NCBI GenBank assembly: GCA_006969625.1
Contig: CP030885.1
Coordinates: 930,001-994,000 of the forward strand
From: Rhodospirillaceae bacterium
GTDB lineage: Bacteria > Pseudomonadota > Alphaproteobacteria > Kiloniellales > DSM-21159
Direction: 5' to 3'
DNA: 64,000 nt
Position numbers and translations under genes: made by a program. This document shows positions 7,713-16,407 of this stretch, one piece after another. Within the stretch, counting starts at the first letter, position 1. Each line of letters opens with the position of its first letter. The notes beneath the pieces were generated by a model. That model was given only the letters and a program-made list of their open reading frames with translations. It made no database searches and was not told the DNA's origin.

Positions 7713-8465
7713 ATGAGGATGGGGACCGCCGATCACACGGGGCTCGTTGCCCTGGTAAGCCAGAACACGCTGTTCCGGGCCGGCCTGGCCAGCCTGCTGG
7801 CCGAAATGGAGTTGGGCGAAGTCGTCCAGGCCGCCACCCTGACGGACCTGCACAACTGCGGACGTATCTTCGACGAGGATGCGCGGCTGATCGTTCTGGT
7901 CGAAGCCTCCGGACAGAACGCCGACCCGGTCGATCTGGTGTCCCGCGCCCGATCGCTATTCCAGACGGGCCGGCTCGTCATCATGACCGACGCGATCGAC
8001 ATCGAGACCATGAGTCGCTGCTTTGCGGCGGGGCTGGACGCCTACCTGCTCGAGGACATCTCCCAGCAATCGCTGGCGGATTGCCTGCATCTCGTGCGAC
8101 TGGGCGAGAAGGTGTTTCCCTCGCGCCTTGCCTCGGTCATCGTCGACTATTCGCGCCAGTTGGTCGAACCGCAGATCTGCATGGAGCGCATCCGCGCCTA
8201 CAAGCTGTCGAACCGCGAGGCCGAGGTGCTGAAGTGCCTGGTCAACGGGGACTCCAACAAGCTGATCGCGCGCAAGCTGGACATCACGGAATCCACCGTG
8301 AAGGTCCATCTCAAGTCGATCCTCAAGAAGACGGCAGCGGACAACCGCACCCAGGCCGCCATCTGGGCGCTCAAGCGCAGCGGGGAGGGGGAGGGAAACC
8401 CTAGTGTTTCGGTCGGCGTACGCGGCGGAGCCGTCTCCGCCGCCGGGTTCGGCACGCTCCGCTAG
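7713..8465 (+). CDS. LuxR-family regulator with a non-canonical receiver domain (CsgD-like)
   Basis: This 250-aa protein has an N-terminal response-regulator-like fold (about residues 9-130) and a C-terminal LuxR/NarL helix-turn-helix (about 160-225: LSNREAEVLKCLVNGDSNKL, then TVKVHLKSILKKTAADNRTQ). The receiver lacks the standard residues: the strand that should carry the phosphoacceptor Asp reads IVLVEASG, and the usual LLKD lysine is LLED. Phosphorylation is therefore unlikely, as in CsgD. Start ATG 7713 has GAGGAG upstream. It lies upstream of an HfaB/CsgG-type export locus that it may regulate. The last 25 residues are low complexity. Confidence 0.8.
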   Translation: MRMGTADHTGLVALVSQNTLFRAGLASLLAEMELGEVVQAATLTDLHNCGRIFDEDARLIVLVEASGQNADPVDLVSRARSLFQTGRLVIMTDAIDIETMSRCFAAGLDAYLLEDISQQSLADCLHLVRLGEKVFPSRLASVIVDYSRQLVEPQICMERIRAYKLSNREAEVLKCLVNGDSNKLIARKLDITESTVKVHLKSILKKTAADNRTQAAIWALKRSGEGEGNPSVSVGVRGGAVSAAGFGTLR

Positions 8466-8621
8466 GCGCGGATCGGCCCCGGCTCCGTGCCGCGTCGAGT
8501 TCGCGGTTCGGAGCCGGGGCCGCGCCGCCACCGCCATCCGTCGAATGGCGGCTCGCCATCGCCGCCTGGCCGTCGCCGCCCGGGATCGCCGCGAAGCCGC
8601 GACGTGCGGAGGATCCGAATC

Positions 8622-9464
8622 ATGCACATCGCCATCGCCATGCCGACCGTCGGCAGCACCGTCCAGACCAAGACGCTGTCTTCGGTCGTGGGCACCTGCA
8701 GCATGCTGGCGCAGAACCGGATCGGCTTCACCTTCATGTACGTCGATTTCAGCGAGGTCGTGCACGCCCGCAACGGGCTGGCGCGCATGTTCCTGGACGA
8801 CGAGCGCTTCACCCATCTCCTGTTCGTGGACTACGACATGCAGTTCTCGCCGATGGTAGTCAAGCGACTGCTCGAGGCCGAGAAGCCCTTGATCGGCTGC
8901 GCCTATCCCAAGCGGGAGACGGACGAGGCGGAAATCGAGCGCGTGATCCGCAGTCAGTTGGCCGAGGGGACGTTCGATCTGCGCCGAGCGCTCTCGATCG
9001 CCAGCCGCTACGTCGTCCGGCAGAACCCGTGCGGCAAGACGTTGAAGATGCGCATCGAGAACGGCCTGACCCGCGTCCAAGGGGTCGGGATGGGGCTGAC
9101 ACTGATCCAGCGACGCGTTTTCACCGACCTGATCGCCTCGGGAAAGGTGCGCCATCGCATCCAGACGACGATCGGCGGCACGGAGAAGAAGCGCACCTAC
9201 GGCTTCTTCGATCCCATCGAAGGCGACAACGGCAATCTGCTCAGCGAAGACTTCTCGTTCTGCGAGAAGTGGCGCCACTACTGCTGCGGCGAGGTCTGGT
9301 GCAATGTCGCCGACGACATCGGTCACTACGGCAGTTATGGCTACCACGGCCGCCTGCTCGACAAGATCCTGCATCTCAGCCGCACCTCCGCCGAGGCGGG
9401 CAACGCGACGTCCGAGGTTGCGCACGAGGCGGTGGCCTCGGCCGAATCCGCCGGTACGGCCTGA
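8622..9464 (+). CDS. Glycosyltransferase-like protein (GT-A fold)
   Basis: A 280-aa cytosolic protein. The N-terminal IAMPTVGSTVQTKT and the following helix look like the nucleotide-sugar site of GT-A glycosyltransferases. The acidic motif FVDYDMQF (near residues 70-77) fits the metal-binding DXD region. Later it has CAYPKRE and a Cys-rich FCEKWRHYCCGEVWC segment that could bind metal or form part of the acceptor site. Start ATG 8622 is chosen because GGAGG lies just upstream; the longer upstream frame is Arg/Pro-rich and not coding-like. It is placed between two LuxR regulators at the surface-fibre locus, which suggests glycan or holdfast-type synthesis. Substrate unknown. Confidence 0.6.
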   Translation: MHIAIAMPTVGSTVQTKTLSSVVGTCSMLAQNRIGFTFMYVDFSEVVHARNGLARMFLDDERFTHLLFVDYDMQFSPMVVKRLLEAEKPLIGCAYPKRETDEAEIERVIRSQLAEGTFDLRRALSIASRYVVRQNPCGKTLKMRIENGLTRVQGVGMGLTLIQRRVFTDLIASGKVRHRIQTTIGGTEKKRTYGFFDPIEGDNGNLLSEDFSFCEKWRHYCCGEVWCNVADDIGHYGSYGYHGRLLDKILHLSRTSAEAGNATSEVAHEAVASAESAGTA

Positions 9465-9535
9465 CTCTTCCCGGTGCTTCGGCCGGCCGAGATCCTTTCC
9501 GTCGCGGTCCTGAGAAGTCGGTGATGCAGGCGCCG

Positions 9536-10192
9536 TCAGCCGGGCAGGGTGCGGTGCTCGGACGTGGGCTCGCGGAGTTGGACGGTGAGCGCCATGACGG
9601 CCGCTTGGGTGCGGTTCGACAGGCCGAGCCGTGTGATGATGTCGTGCACGGCCTTCTTGACCATCGCCTCGGGCATGCGCAACCGGCAGGCGATGTCGCG
9701 GTTGCTGTAGCCGCAGGCCAACTGGTCCAGCACCTGCAATTGCTCGACGCTCAGCGCGCGCAAGGCCTGACGCCGCCGCAGGCCCTCGCGCTTCGGTCCG
9801 ACCAGCTCGTCCGGCGCCGTCCAGTAGCCTGTGCGTGCCAGGCGCACGATCCAGGGCAGCAGGTGCAGATCACAGTCCAGGAACACCCAGCCGTCGGCCA
9901 GCAACGCACCGGGCCGGCCGCCGGTCCAGTCGGCAAGGGACATAAGCGCGATGATCGGCATGTGCCGCGACAGGACGGTGTAGTCGCGCAGGAAGCCGCG
10001 ATCGACCGATTCCAGTACCTCGTGCCAGACCACCGCGGCCTGGATATCCGACAGGTCCGACGGCATGCCGGCGCCGAGCCGTTGGGCGCGCACCACCTCC
10101 ACCGCCGGCAATGCAGCGAGCCGCGCATCCGCCAGCTCGGTCGGCGAGCGTGTCGATCCGATCACGAGTACGCGCATCTTCTCGTCCTGCAT
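9536..10192 (-). CDS. LuxR-family transcription regulator
   Basis: A 218-aa protein. The N-terminal about 130 residues resemble a degenerate receiver (LVIGSTRSPTELADARLAAL). The C-terminus is a LuxR helix-turn-helix (LSVEQLQVLDQLACGYSNRD, then MVKKAVHDIITRLGLSNRTQ). No clear phosphoacceptor aspartate is visible. Start ATG 10192 has a GGGGGGA ribosome site 7 bases upstream. It is divergent from the HfaB-like gene (10574) and convergent with the glycosyltransferase gene, so it is well placed to control the fibre operon. Confidence 0.75.
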   Translation of the reverse strand: MQDEKMRVLVIGSTRSPTELADARLAALPAVEVVRAQRLGAGMPSDLSDIQAAVVWHEVLESVDRGFLRDYTVLSRHMPIIALMSLADWTGGRPGALLADGWVFLDCDLHLLPWIVRLARTGYWTAPDELVGPKREGLRRRQALRALSVEQLQVLDQLACGYSNRDIACRLRMPEAMVKKAVHDIITRLGLSNRTQAAVMALTVQLREPTSEHRTLPG

Positions 10193-10573
10193 CTCTCGAT
10201 CCCCCCGACCCTGCGGCGGTGGCCGCGGCCGGGAATCCTCCGGCTCGGCATCGTTTTGTAGCCGAGGTTAACCCGCGCCCGGCTGGGACCTCCAAGTCTC
10301 TGAAGGGACCGGAATATCGCCGGATGTTACCGACACGTCTCAAGCGTACAACCGACCGATCCTCCGCTCACCGGATCGAACGGAGGGTCGGAAGCCCCGG
10401 CCGGGTAAGGGCCCCGCCCGCTTGCGCCGCGCGCCTCCGCCATTCGCCTTCGATGCGCCCCCGTTTGCTATGTACCTGGGGCGATCCGGCTTTCCGATAC
10501 TCCTCTGCGAACGGCGCCACGTGCCGAGGGCACGGCCGTACGCGGCACTGAACGCGAGGGGAGGCGGGACATC
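10193..10573. other. 381-bp divergent promoter region of the fibre locus
   Basis: No gene. It separates the LuxR regulator (minus) from the HfaB/CsgG-like gene (plus). An imperfect inverted repeat (ccgatcctccg around 10357 and cggagggtcgg around 10380) may be a regulator site. GGGAGG near 10558-10563 is the ribosome site of the next gene. Confidence 0.45.
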
Positions 10574-11452
10574 ATGGGCAAGGCGTGGGCCATGGACCGG
10601 ACGTTGGGCCGACTGGCCGCGACGACCACGGTGATCGGGACGCTGATGCTGGGCGGATGCGCCACGGGGCCCTACCCCGCCAAGGGAGTAGATCCGACCT
10701 TCTCCTTCCCCGTTACCGACAACCAGACGCCATACAGCACCTGCCTGGGATCGCTCAGTCAGCTGCCCGGCAACAACCTGCCCATCTTCGCGGTCGGCGA
10801 GATCGCGGATAAGACCGGCCAGATCAACTACGACGAAAACGGCCATGCACTGACCCAGGGCGCCACTGAGATGGTGATCTCGGCGCTCTACAAGACCGGC
10901 AAGGCGCGCATGGTCGAGCGCTTCGACCTGCGCATTCCGCTGGCCGAGGTGCGCCTGGCCGAGCAGGGGCGGTTGAACCGCAGCATCTCCGACTACGGCC
11001 AGCTGCCGGCCTCCGACTTCGTGCTCGTCGGGGCGCTGACCGAGCTCAACTACAACATCGTCTCGGAAGGGGCGCAGCTCTTTATCAAGGGCATCGGCGG
11101 CGGTGGACGCACGGTGGTGATCAACGTCGCCCTCGATCTGCGCGTGGTGAATTCGCGCAACTTTACGGTGCCTTACGTCACCTCGCTGCAGAAGCAGATC
11201 TACGGCTTCGAGGTCGAAGCCAACATCTTCCGCTTCTTCGGCGACACCCTCGTCGAGTTCGACGCCGGGCGGATCAAAAACGAACCGCTTCAGCTCGGCG
11301 TTAGGTCGGTAGTCGAGATGGCCGTCTTCCAGATCATGACGGACTTCCTCGGCCTGCCGTCCCAGAACGAGTGCGACCTCGTGAAGACGGATTTCATGGG
11401 CGAGCACTTGAAGCGGTTCGAAACCTCAGAAGAAAATCAGGAGCAGTCGTGA
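10574..11452 (+). CDS. HfaB/CsgG-family outer-membrane secretion lipoprotein
   Basis: This 292-aa protein has a lipobox (LMLGGC, lipidated Cys29). It then follows the CsgG fold: NNLPIFAVGEIADKTGQIN and GATEMVISALYKTGKARMVE, an amphipathic segment (FVLVGALTELNYNI), and VVINVALDLRVVNSRNFTVP. CsgG-family proteins form outer-membrane nonameric pores that export amyloid subunits. The Caulobacter relative HfaB exports the holdfast anchor proteins HfaA and HfaD. It is immediately followed (1 base) by a large secreted Ser/Asp-rich protein and then a small secreted protein, the arrangement of an exporter with its substrates. The CsgG family is sure; the HfaB subtype is likely. Confidence 0.85.
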   Translation: MGKAWAMDRTLGRLAATTTVIGTLMLGGCATGPYPAKGVDPTFSFPVTDNQTPYSTCLGSLSQLPGNNLPIFAVGEIADKTGQINYDENGHALTQGATEMVISALYKTGKARMVERFDLRIPLAEVRLAEQGRLNRSISDYGQLPASDFVLVGALTELNYNIVSEGAQLFIKGIGGGGRTVVINVALDLRVVNSRNFTVPYVTSLQKQIYGFEVEANIFRFFGDTLVEFDAGRIKNEPLQLGVRSVVEMAVFQIMTDFLGLPSQNECDLVKTDFMGEHLKRFETSEENQEQS

Positions 11453-11453
11453 C

Positions 11454-13208
11454 ATGACCAAGTATCGGCTTTTGGCCGGCACGGCGATCGTTGCCGCAAC
11501 GGCCATGACCGGGTCGCAGGCGATGGCCTTCGACGAGGTCAATTGGTCCTGGGATCTCGATGTCGATACCGACATCACCCAGGTCATCACCACCACCACC
11601 GACATTTCGCCGAGCGGCCTGGCCGCGATCGAGGACATCCAGATCTTCATCGGCGACCTCAGCGCCTCCTCGTCGGTCACCGGTGTCAGCAACAACCAGC
11701 CGGCGAACGGCCCGGTTCCCACGGAGGTCAGCGAGGAGTTCACTCTGTCGATCGAAGGCGATGCCACCGCCGATTCCGACAACGGCAGCGGCACCCTGAG
11801 CGGGTCGTTCAGTGCGGACGTGCAGCCGGATGGCGGCGGCACCCCGCTCGCCACCGTCGGCGGCGCTATCGACAGCTCCGGCAACTTCCCGCTGAACGGC
11901 TCCATCGGTGACTCGGCCAACTTCACCGTCACCATTGACGTGCCGCAGGGCGGCGAAGCGTTCGACGCGGTGACCGATCTGCCGGAGGTCGTCAGCGCGG
12001 CCGCGGCGATCGCCAACAACATCTCGATCGAGACCGAGGTGAAGACGGATCTGCACGAGACCCAAATCCTCTTCGACGCCGACGAGGAGTCCTCGGGCAG
12101 CTACACGGTGGAAACCACCTCCACCGACACGACGACGACCACCAGCTCGGCGAGTTCGAACAGCGCGTCCACCTCCACCACGACCACCGAGGCCGCGAGC
12201 GAGAGCTGGGAGTTCTTCATCGGCGGTACCCTGGCGGTCGACAAGACGCTGGACCACAGCGCGACGGTGGCCCTCGACGAGAGCCTGAGTGCCGAGTTCG
12301 ACAAGAGCGTCAGTGCCTCGGCCGAGACCGACGTCTTCTATAGCGGCGACTTCTCGGCTTCGGCCAGCGGCAGCGCCAGCGCCTCCGCGGGTCTGGAGCA
12401 GAACGTCGAGGTCGGCAAGGGTGAGAACGAGATCGTCGACTTCGATCTCGATCTCGACAAGTCCGAGAACTACAACTGGTTCGCGGACGCCAGCGGTTCG
12501 TTCGACGGCTCGGGTACGGTCGAGTCGGAAGCGAGCGCCGACGCTTCGGGCAGCCTCGACATCACGAAGGACGTCGATCTCAGCCACACCAAGACGGCTG
12601 CGCTCGATCTCGACGTGAGCGGCTCGTACAGTGCCGAGGCGGCCTCGAGCTTCGAGACCAGCAGCACCTCGGCCTCCAGCTCGAGCAGCTCGTTCGAGAC
12701 CGAGACCACGACCACCTCTTCGGTGGACACCAAGTCGGTGACGACCAACGGCGACCTCTATGCGCTCGACACGGCGTTCGGCGTGTGGAACGACCTGCTG
12801 GACGACGGCGTCAATACCGGCCTGGCCACCACCCTCAGCATGATGGTCGCGGCGGCCTACGGCGGTCTTGAGAAGTCCCAGGTGACGGCCACCTCCTTCG
12901 TGGACGACATCTCCAACGCCTCGGTCGACAGCTCGGCTCTGGCGGTCGGCAACAACAAGAACGTGACCCTCAACGCGGCCACGGCCGACGATGCGGTGCT
13001 GATTGCGGATATCAACCAGTTCGCCTATGCGGACGTCATGGCGTCGTCGACGGTCAGCAACGTGACGGTCAGCAACTACCAGAACCTGGGTGTCATCCCT
13101 CTGCCGGGTTCGGAGGACTACCGTCCGCTGGTCGACTCCACTGCCACTGCCATCGGCAACAACCTGAGCATCACGGTCGATTCCCCGCTCAGCCCTGCCG
13201 AGGACTAA
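11454..13208 (+). CDS. Secreted Ser/Thr/Asp-rich surface protein, likely client of the HfaB/CsgG pore
   Basis: A 584-aa protein with a signal peptide (cleavage after GSQAMA, near residue 24). The mature part is extremely rich in Ser, Thr, Asp, Glu and Ala, with almost no Lys/Arg clusters and no Cys. It alternates hydrophobic and Ser positions (SASASGSASASAGLEQNVEV; poly-Thr and poly-Ser tracts around 12120-12190 and 12650-12740). The C-terminal third carries repeats ending ALAVGNNKNVTL and ATAIGNNLSITV, of the type seen in beta-solenoid or curli-like proteins. It is co-transcribed with the pore gene (1-base gap). By position it matches HfaD, but I cannot confirm homology. It could be an amyloid-like fibre or anchor. 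Confidence 0.7.
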   Translation: MTKYRLLAGTAIVAATAMTGSQAMAFDEVNWSWDLDVDTDITQVITTTTDISPSGLAAIEDIQIFIGDLSASSSVTGVSNNQPANGPVPTEVSEEFTLSIEGDATADSDNGSGTLSGSFSADVQPDGGGTPLATVGGAIDSSGNFPLNGSIGDSANFTVTIDVPQGGEAFDAVTDLPEVVSAAAAIANNISIETEVKTDLHETQILFDADEESSGSYTVETTSTDTTTTTSSASSNSASTSTTTTEAASESWEFFIGGTLAVDKTLDHSATVALDESLSAEFDKSVSASAETDVFYSGDFSASASGSASASAGLEQNVEVGKGENEIVDFDLDLDKSENYNWFADASGSFDGSGTVESEASADASGSLDITKDVDLSHTKTAALDLDVSGSYSAEAASSFETSSTSASSSSSSFETETTTTSSVDTKSVTTNGDLYALDTAFGVWNDLLDDGVNTGLATTLSMMVAAAYGGLEKSQVTATSFVDDISNASVDSSALAVGNNKNVTLNAATADDAVLIADINQFAYADVMASSTVSNVTVSNYQNLGVIPLPGSEDYRPLVDSTATAIGNNLSITVDSPLSPAED

Positions 13209-13224
13209 GTTTTTCCGACCTTTC

Positions 13225-13252
13225 GAGGGAGGCCGCATCGCCGGCCTCCCTC
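13225..13252 (+). terminator. Stem-loop between the large and small secreted proteins
   Basis: Perfect 11-bp arms (gagggaggccg, 13225-13235; cggcctccctc, 13242-13252) with a 6-nt loop, 17 bases after the stop at 13208 and followed by a weakly T-rich accttctt. It may partly terminate transcription or stabilise the upstream mRNA. Confidence 0.6.
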
Positions 13253-13301
13253 ACCTTCTTGAGCGACATTGCCACGCACACGACGAGGGAGTCAGAAAGC
13301 C

Positions 13302-13781
13302 ATGAAGACGAACCGTATAGTGGCAACGGCGGCCTCGCTGGCCGTGCTACTCGCCGCCACTCCCGTGGCCGCGCAGATGTTCGAGCGCGCCTTCAGCTTC
13401 GGCGCGCGCGACCGCGCCTCGCTGGCGGTGATCATGAAGCAGGTGGAGAGCGGCATGTTCAAGCCGCAGCGCCAGCAGTCGTCCTCCAACTCCTCGATCC
13501 TACCGCCGTCCTACAACAGCAGCAGCAGCCTCGAATACACCGTCAACAACCTGATCTGCAGCGGCGACTCCGGCTCGGCCAACGCCGACGCCAACTCCGC
13601 CTGCATCATCCTGAACGGATCGACGGGCACGATCGGCGCACGGCAGAACTCCATCGGCGCCCAGAACGCCACCTCGGACGTCGGCACGACCGAGGTCACG
13701 GGGACCGAAGAGAACATGTCCGAGTCCTTGGAAACCGCCAGCGACAACGGCGGCACCAACACCGAAACCGTCAGCGAATAA
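13302..13781 (+). CDS. Small secreted protein, HfaA/curli-subunit-like candidate
   Basis: A 159-aa protein with a signal peptide (cleavage after TPVAAQ, near residue 25), then FERAFSFGARDRASLAVIMK. After this comes an Asn/Ser/Gly-rich part (SSSNSSILPPSYNSSSS; GSANADANSACIILNGSTGT; IGARQNSIGAQNATSDVG) and an acidic Thr/Glu tail. The Asn/Gln-rich repeats with Ile and Gly spacing recall curli and HfaA-type amyloid subunits. Two Cys may form a disulfide. It is third in the HfaB operon, 93 bases after the previous stop and behind a stem-loop. Start ATG 13302 is chosen; the upstream frame is not coding-like. The fibre-subunit role is inference. Confidence 0.65.
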   Translation: MKTNRIVATAASLAVLLAATPVAAQMFERAFSFGARDRASLAVIMKQVESGMFKPQRQQSSSNSSILPPSYNSSSSLEYTVNNLICSGDSGSANADANSACIILNGSTGTIGARQNSIGAQNATSDVGTTEVTGTEENMSESLETASDNGGTNTETVSE

Positions 13782-13823
13782 CGCAGACGACGCCCGCAGC
13801 CGGCGTGCGCATTCCCCCAGCAG

Positions 13824-13854
13824 ATGGCCGGTCGCCGCCGCGACCGGCCATTTT
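13824..13854 (+). terminator. Rho-independent terminator of the HfaB-like operon
   Basis: Perfect 11-bp arms (atggccggtcg, 13824-13834; cgaccggccat, 13841-13851) with a 6-nt loop and a short T-run (13851-13854). It lies 43 bases after the last gene of the operon. Confidence 0.8.
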
Positions 13855-14209
13855 CGTGTTGGCGTACGGCTCCTACCGCCGGTCTGACGGAAAGCGGCCG
13901 ACGGACAGGAGGTCGCGCCGCAGCGCGACCTCCTGTCGCCTCAGCCCAGGCACGGCGGCGACCGCTATCGGGGGCTGCGGTCGTGGGTGGCAGTGTCGCG
14001 CCGGGCTTGCGGGGCGGCGGCCGGCGGCAGTCGGGGGGAACTGCTCGCGGACCGAGGGTGCGGGGGATGCTCGGCAGGCCGCCGTCCCGAGAGGTAAGCC
14101 TAGTCGCCAGCAGCGCCGGCGTGGCCTATCCCAAGCGGCAGGCCGCCTGGCGCGTCGGAGTTAGGGGATCCGCCGGTAAGGGGATGGCAAGCCAAGCGCG
14201 CGCGTTGGT
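13855..14209. other. 355-bp intergenic region with no visible gene
   Basis: GC-rich sequence between the operon terminator and the end of the convergent lipoprotein gene. I see no credible ORF, RNA gene or repeat in it. Confidence 0.5.
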
Positions 14210-14740
14210 TCAGCGGACGGGCGCCGCTGCGTGCATGCGCGAAGCTGTGCCTGTATCGCCCCGTGCTGCGGCGGGCGTGCGCTCGCAGACCATCATGCGC
14301 ACCGGCTTTTCCATTCCGGGCAGGCAGGTCGGACGTACCGCGCAATTCTTGCCCAGGCGCGGATCCGACGACGCGGCGGGAGCACCGGAAGACACTGCAG
14401 CCAATGCGACGGACGGCGCGTCCTGCCCGAAGCGCCATGCGGGGTCGTTCCAGGGGTTCCCGGCCGTCGAGGGCTCGCCGTCCGGCAGGAGCGCTTCGTC
14501 CTGTCGCTTGGCCAGGGCGGCGGTGCAGGCCGGCGAGACGCGGTCGTCCAGTTGCGACAGGCCCTCGTAAATTCGCTCGCTTGGGCTCGGGGGCGTACCG
14601 GCCGTCTGCGGGCCCGATATCGCGCTGCCGATCACGTTGGCGGCGATCCCGGCGACGGTCATCCCGATGCAGCCGCTCAAGCCGGGACCCGACGCGGTCA
14701 CGACGGTGGCGAGCAGAAGCGGGCGAAGCAGCTTGGTCAT
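14210..14740 (-). CDS. Small lipoprotein of unknown function
   Basis: A 176-aa protein with a lipoprotein signal (hydrophobic stretch, lipobox GLSGC with Cys24). A short glycine/alanine-rich membrane-associated helix follows (GMTVAGIAANVIGSAISGP), then a soluble part with ISGPQTAGTPPSPSERIYEG and two Cys near the C-terminal half. The glycine-zipper-like segment recalls small outer-membrane lipoproteins. It is convergent with the HfaB-like operon and divergent from a LuxR regulator, so it is probably part of the surface locus. No family recognised. Confidence 0.65.
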   Translation of the reverse strand: MTKLLRPLLLATVVTASGPGLSGCIGMTVAGIAANVIGSAISGPQTAGTPPSPSERIYEGLSQLDDRVSPACTAALAKRQDEALLPDGEPSTAGNPWNDPAWRFGQDAPSVALAAVSSGAPAASSDPRLGKNCAVRPTCLPGMEKPVRMMVCERTPAAARGDTGTASRMHAAAPVR

Positions 14741-15034
14741 GCGCCGACAGTGACAGCCGGTTGGGTATTCTGTCGCCTAGCCAAACGGACAGGCGAATTA
14801 CCTCTTAGACGAAGAGTGGAAATGCAGGAATTCAGCTCGCTTTGTTGACTCTGACCGCGGATTGCTCTCTGTTAGTGTGCTAGCTATCTGCACGCTCCGG
14901 CGCAGGGCGCAGACTTCTGCCGGTTTTGTCTCGAATAATCGCATCCGAGGGAGGGGAGTAGAGCGATTAGATCTGCGGGGTGATCTTTCTTCGTTTGTGC
15001 AGGGCTCGACGCATGACCGCGGGGTTCTTCAGCC

Positions 15035-15727
15035 ATGCGCTCCGTTATTGCCCATACTCATCCCTTGGTCCGTGTGGCCATCTCCTACATATTGCGCTCG
15101 CGTTTCGGTAACGGCCTCGAAACCGTCACGGTCGAAACGATTGAGGGACTACGGCTGGCGATCGACTTGAGCCACCTGCGCGGCGAGCTCGGCCTCGTTC
15201 TCGTCGATCTTGGCCTCGACGGCATTGCCGCCAATAGCCTTTCGGACATCGTAAGCCGCGCCGCACCGGCGCCCGTAGCTGCGACCGCACCGCCCGAGCG
15301 GCCGGACCTCGGCGAGCTCGCTGCGGCCGCCAATCTTGCCATCGCCCTGGTCGACAGCCGCTCGCCCGAACGCTTTGTCGGCGAGATCGAGCGGATCTGC
15401 GGGTTCGCGCCGGTCGCCGAGGCGGCCGTGAAATCCTGGCGCCCGACCGAGACGGCCGAGGCTATCGCTTGCGGCACCGATGGTGCCGGCCTACCCTCGG
15501 ATGCCGAAGATCGAGACAGGCTGGTCCGGCTGACGCCGCGTCAACGCGACATCCTCGATGGCCTGCGGCAGGGCCTGTCCAACAAGCAGATCGCCCAAAA
15601 TCTCGGCATCTCGCATGCGACCGTGAAGATCCACGTCCACGACATCTTGGACCGGCTCGGCGTGGCGAACCGCACCCAGGCGGCCTTGCTGGGGTGTGGC
15701 GATCTCCGGTCTGCGCAGGAGGCGTGA
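15035..15727 (+). CDS. LuxR-family response-regulator-like transcription factor
   Basis: A 230-aa protein. The N-terminal receiver-like region (MRSVIAHTHPLVRVAISYIL, then LVLVDLGLDG with a possible phosphoacceptor Asp) is interrupted by a Pro/Ala-rich insert (about residues 85-105). The C-terminal LuxR helix-turn-helix is standard (LTPRQRDILDGLRQGLSNKQ; ATVKIHVHDILDRLGVANRT). It is the third LuxR protein around the fibre locus and divergent from the lipoprotein gene. The 294-base upstream gap is AT-richer and has a possible -35 (TTGACT at 14845-14850) with a poor -10. Confidence 0.75.
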   Translation: MRSVIAHTHPLVRVAISYILRSRFGNGLETVTVETIEGLRLAIDLSHLRGELGLVLVDLGLDGIAANSLSDIVSRAAPAPVAATAPPERPDLGELAAAANLAIALVDSRSPERFVGEIERICGFAPVAEAAVKSWRPTETAEAIACGTDGAGLPSDAEDRDRLVRLTPRQRDILDGLRQGLSNKQIAQNLGISHATVKIHVHDILDRLGVANRTQAALLGCGDLRSAQEA

Positions 15728-15731
15728 GGCG

Positions 15732-16050
15732 TCACCGGCCCAGTTCGGCATACAGCGCGCCATAGGCGGCGATCGAAATGTCCCAGCCGACTGGGCGGCG
15801 CAGGCCCGCTCGATCGCCTCGAGCCGGACGAACAGCCCATAGGGATGCCGGGTCGGCCGATCGCGGAACTCCCGGCCGCAGCACATCGGGAAAGCCGGAG
15901 AACTGGAGGTCACGACCGGCTGCGGAGCCCACCAGAAAGCTCGGCAGCCGAATCCGCTCGTCGCCAAGCGTGCTCTCCTGCTCCGCCGTCGCCTTGTCCA
16001 GGCGCAGATCGTGCTCGACCCGCAGCGTCCGTGGCAGGGATGCGCCAGGG
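15732..16050 (-). pseudogene. Broken gene fragment of unknown family
   Basis: On the minus strand a coherent protein can be followed only by changing frames. VEHDLRLDKATAEQ and RIRLPSFLVGSAAGRDLQFS lie in one frame (about 16020-15880). REFRDRPTRHPYGLFVRLEA is in another (about 15870-15800). DISIAAYGALYAELGR ends at the TGA of 15732-15734 in the first frame again. At least two frameshifts are needed, so it is decayed. No family recognised. Confidence 0.45.
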
Positions 16051-16262
16051 CGTGCACCCGGGCCGCCGTCTCGATCTCGGTCGAGACCCGGTTCGAGTGC
16101 CGGCCGCGCGTGCCCGGCAGGCGGTCGTGCTGCGCCGGGAGCCGGAGAATTCCTGCGACGCCCGCGCCATCCTGCTGCTCGACGGCGACGGCACCAAGCT
16201 CGGCTACCTGCCGCGGCGGCACGACCGGGTCCCGGCGACCTCGTGCCTTCGCGGCGCGCAGG
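16040..16262 (+). pseudogene. HIRAN-domain remnant
   Basis: One frame reads PGRRLDLGRDPVRVPAARA, then REPENSCDARAILLLDGDGT and KLGYLPRRHD, which is the signature core of the HIRAN domain (an RxPxNxxDxxAI strand followed by LGYLPR). HIRAN domains bind DNA 3' ends and occur in Rad5/HLTF and in small stand-alone bacterial proteins. Beyond about 16262 sense is lost to further frame changes. It overlaps, on the opposite strand, the edge of another broken fragment. Treated as a degraded gene. Confidence 0.45.
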
Positions 16263-16359
16263 CCAGATCGCTTCGCACGAACAGGCCATCGAGGAGGACG
16301 TCAGTTGGATCTCGCGCAAGAAGCTTGGGAGCTCTTCGGCGCGGTGGCGGGCGTAGCGT

Positions 16360-16407
16360 TTGCCGATGACTTGGCCGATGACTTTGCCGATGACTCTGCC
16401 GATGACT
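16360..16407 (+). repeat. Four-copy 12-bp minisatellite
   Basis: Units ttgccgatgact, tggccgatgact, ttgccgatgact and ctgccgatgact follow each other, then a diverged fifth unit. On the plus strand it could encode ADDFADDS-type acidic repeats. Neither strand gives a gene I trust here. Nothing further is supported up to 16791. Confidence 0.7.

Noticed and set aside
16360..16407. Possible iteron or origin repeats
   Set aside because: Only four 12-bp units, no DnaA boxes, AT-rich region or replication gene nearby.
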